Below are positions 60,160-60,655 of a DNA stretch of 60,655 nt, one piece after another. The DNA comes from Aeromicrobium sp. (GTDB lineage: Bacteria; Actinomycetota; Coriobacteriia; Anaerosomatales; Anaerosomataceae). The stretch spans positions 1-60,655 of the forward strand of contig JADIIM010000045.1 in NCBI GenBank assembly GCA_015351705.1. The letters run 5' to 3'. The position numbers and the translations under genes are program-made. Every line of letters starts with the position of its first letter. Positions within the stretch are counted from its first letter, which is position 1. Under the pieces are notes generated by a model. It was not told where the DNA came from, searched no databases, and was given only the letters and a program-made list of their open reading frames with translations.

Positions 60160-60465
60160 TCATCGCACCATCTCTCGGAGCACCGCATCGGTGGCGCCGG
60201 TCATCCGCTCCCGGGCCACGCGGACGGTGTCCTGGAGTTCGGCGGCGGCCTCAGCGTGGATGGAGGCGACACGCGCACGCGCTTCGTCGAGGATCCTGGC
60301 CGCATGCGCATCGCCCGTCTTGATCGCCTCGGCACGCGCCTTGTCCCGGATGGTCCGGGCGTGATGAGTCGCCTCAGCACGAAGCCGGTCAGCCTCGTCG
60401 CGCGCGTCACTCAGGCGAGCGCGGGCAGCCTCCTCGGCGTGCAGTATCCTCTCGAGCTTCTCCAC
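60160..60465 (-). CDS. V/A-type ATPase small peripheral-stalk subunit (G/H type)
   Basis: About 101 residues, almost entirely one long helix with heptad pattern (MEKLERILHAEEAARARLSD...), the usual partner of subunit E in the peripheral stalk. First gene of the ATPase operon. GTG at 60465 has GAGGGG nine bases upstream; GTG at 60471 is an alternative. Confidence 0.85.
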   Translation of the reverse strand: MEKLERILHAEEAARARLSDARDEADRLRAEATHHARTIRDKARAEAIKTGDAHAARILDEARARVASIHAEAAAELQDTVRVARERMTGATDAVLREMVR

Positions 60466-60479
60466 GCCCACCCACCCCT

Positions 60480-60655
60480 CGCGTGGCTCAGGTGCGTTCC
60501 CGCCATACTAGCGCAAGCCCCCCACTCGCGCGGCGCCACCGCGCCACCGGGCGGCGCAGGGCTTGCTACAGTATAGTACGCACATCGCCGAAGCCCCCGA
60601 ACGTGAAGACACCTGAGCGAGCCGAGGTCATGCCCGTCTCGAACACCCCGCCCGG
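60480..60655 (-). promoter_or_regulatory. Upstream region of the V/A-ATPase operon
   Basis: No gene is seen in the last 176 bases. On the minus strand TATACT near 60576 and TAGTAT near 60510 resemble -10 boxes, but neither has a good -35 partner. The operon promoter probably lies here. Confidence 0.3.

Overview
The window is a high-GC, gene-dense stretch of bacterial chromosome. The gene set fits an anaerobic actinobacterium of the class Coriobacteriia, possibly the Anaerosomatales/OPB41 lineage. This is an inference from combined traits: ornithine fermentation genes, a V/A-type ATPase, a multiheme c-type cytochrome, UGA-encoded selenoproteins, MenA, and a secreted protease with cell-wall-binding type 2 repeats. 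I saw no IS element, prophage, CRISPR array or rRNA.

Layout, left to right. (1) 1-4.4 kb, minus strand: a FmdE-family protein and a FecCD/BtuCD-type ABC importer, read from a promoter through a structured leader that ends in an intrinsic terminator; then a partial GlmL-like chaperone at the left edge. (2) 4.5-8.6 kb: a very large secreted di-heme protein, also preceded by a structured leader plus terminator. (3) 9.0-17.8 kb: the oxidative ornithine (Stickland-type) pathway, ord-ortA-ortB and oraS-oraE. Its two halves are separated by a cassette holding an ArsP-type permease, a DUF2703 protein, an ArsR repressor, a small thioredoxin and two thioredoxin-fold proteins whose redox residue is encoded by in-frame UGA (selenocysteine). 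A 28-bp palindrome lies in the divergent promoter of the cassette. The oraS and ord promoters share a TTGCATC-N15-TGCATA element placed identically against the -10 box. (4) 17.9-23.1 kb: a complete branched-chain amino-acid type ABC importer (livKHMGF order). (5) 23.3-32.1 kb: a LacI-controlled ribose/nucleoside-type operon (binding protein, ATPase, permease, phosphotriesterase-like hydrolase, glutamine-amidotransferase-like protein, nucleoside hydrolase, ribokinase) divergent from lacI and an M20 peptidase. (6) 32.2-39.8 kb: menA, an orphan NitT/TauT-type binding protein, a lipoprotein, a 1396-residue subtilisin-family surface protease and an initiator tRNA-Met. (7) 40.0-47.9 kb, plus strand: a membrane-anchored protein, a cytochrome with 15 CXXCH motifs and a C-terminal CXXCK, an NlpC/P60 hydrolase and the TldD/TldE pair. 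(8) 48.2-51.3 kb: two zinc-ribbon membrane proteins and a kinase-less PASTA protein. (9) 51.4-60.5 kb, minus strand: a V/A-type ATPase operon (H-I-K-E-C-F-A-B-small membrane protein-D) whose K subunit keeps the Na+-ligand pattern known from Enterococcus hirae.

How it fits together. Ornithine would be converted by the adenosylcobalamin/PLP-dependent aminomutase (OraS/OraE) to 2,4-diaminopentanoate, oxidised and deaminated by Ord, and cleaved thiolytically by OrtAB to alanine and acetyl-CoA. GlmL and perhaps the BtuCD-like importer may support the B12 mutase. The V/A ATPase could couple ATP to an ion gradient, predicted to be Na+. The most unusual content is the two-selenoprotein ArsP/ArsR cassette, followed by the two orphan structured leaders and the shared ornithine-gene operator.
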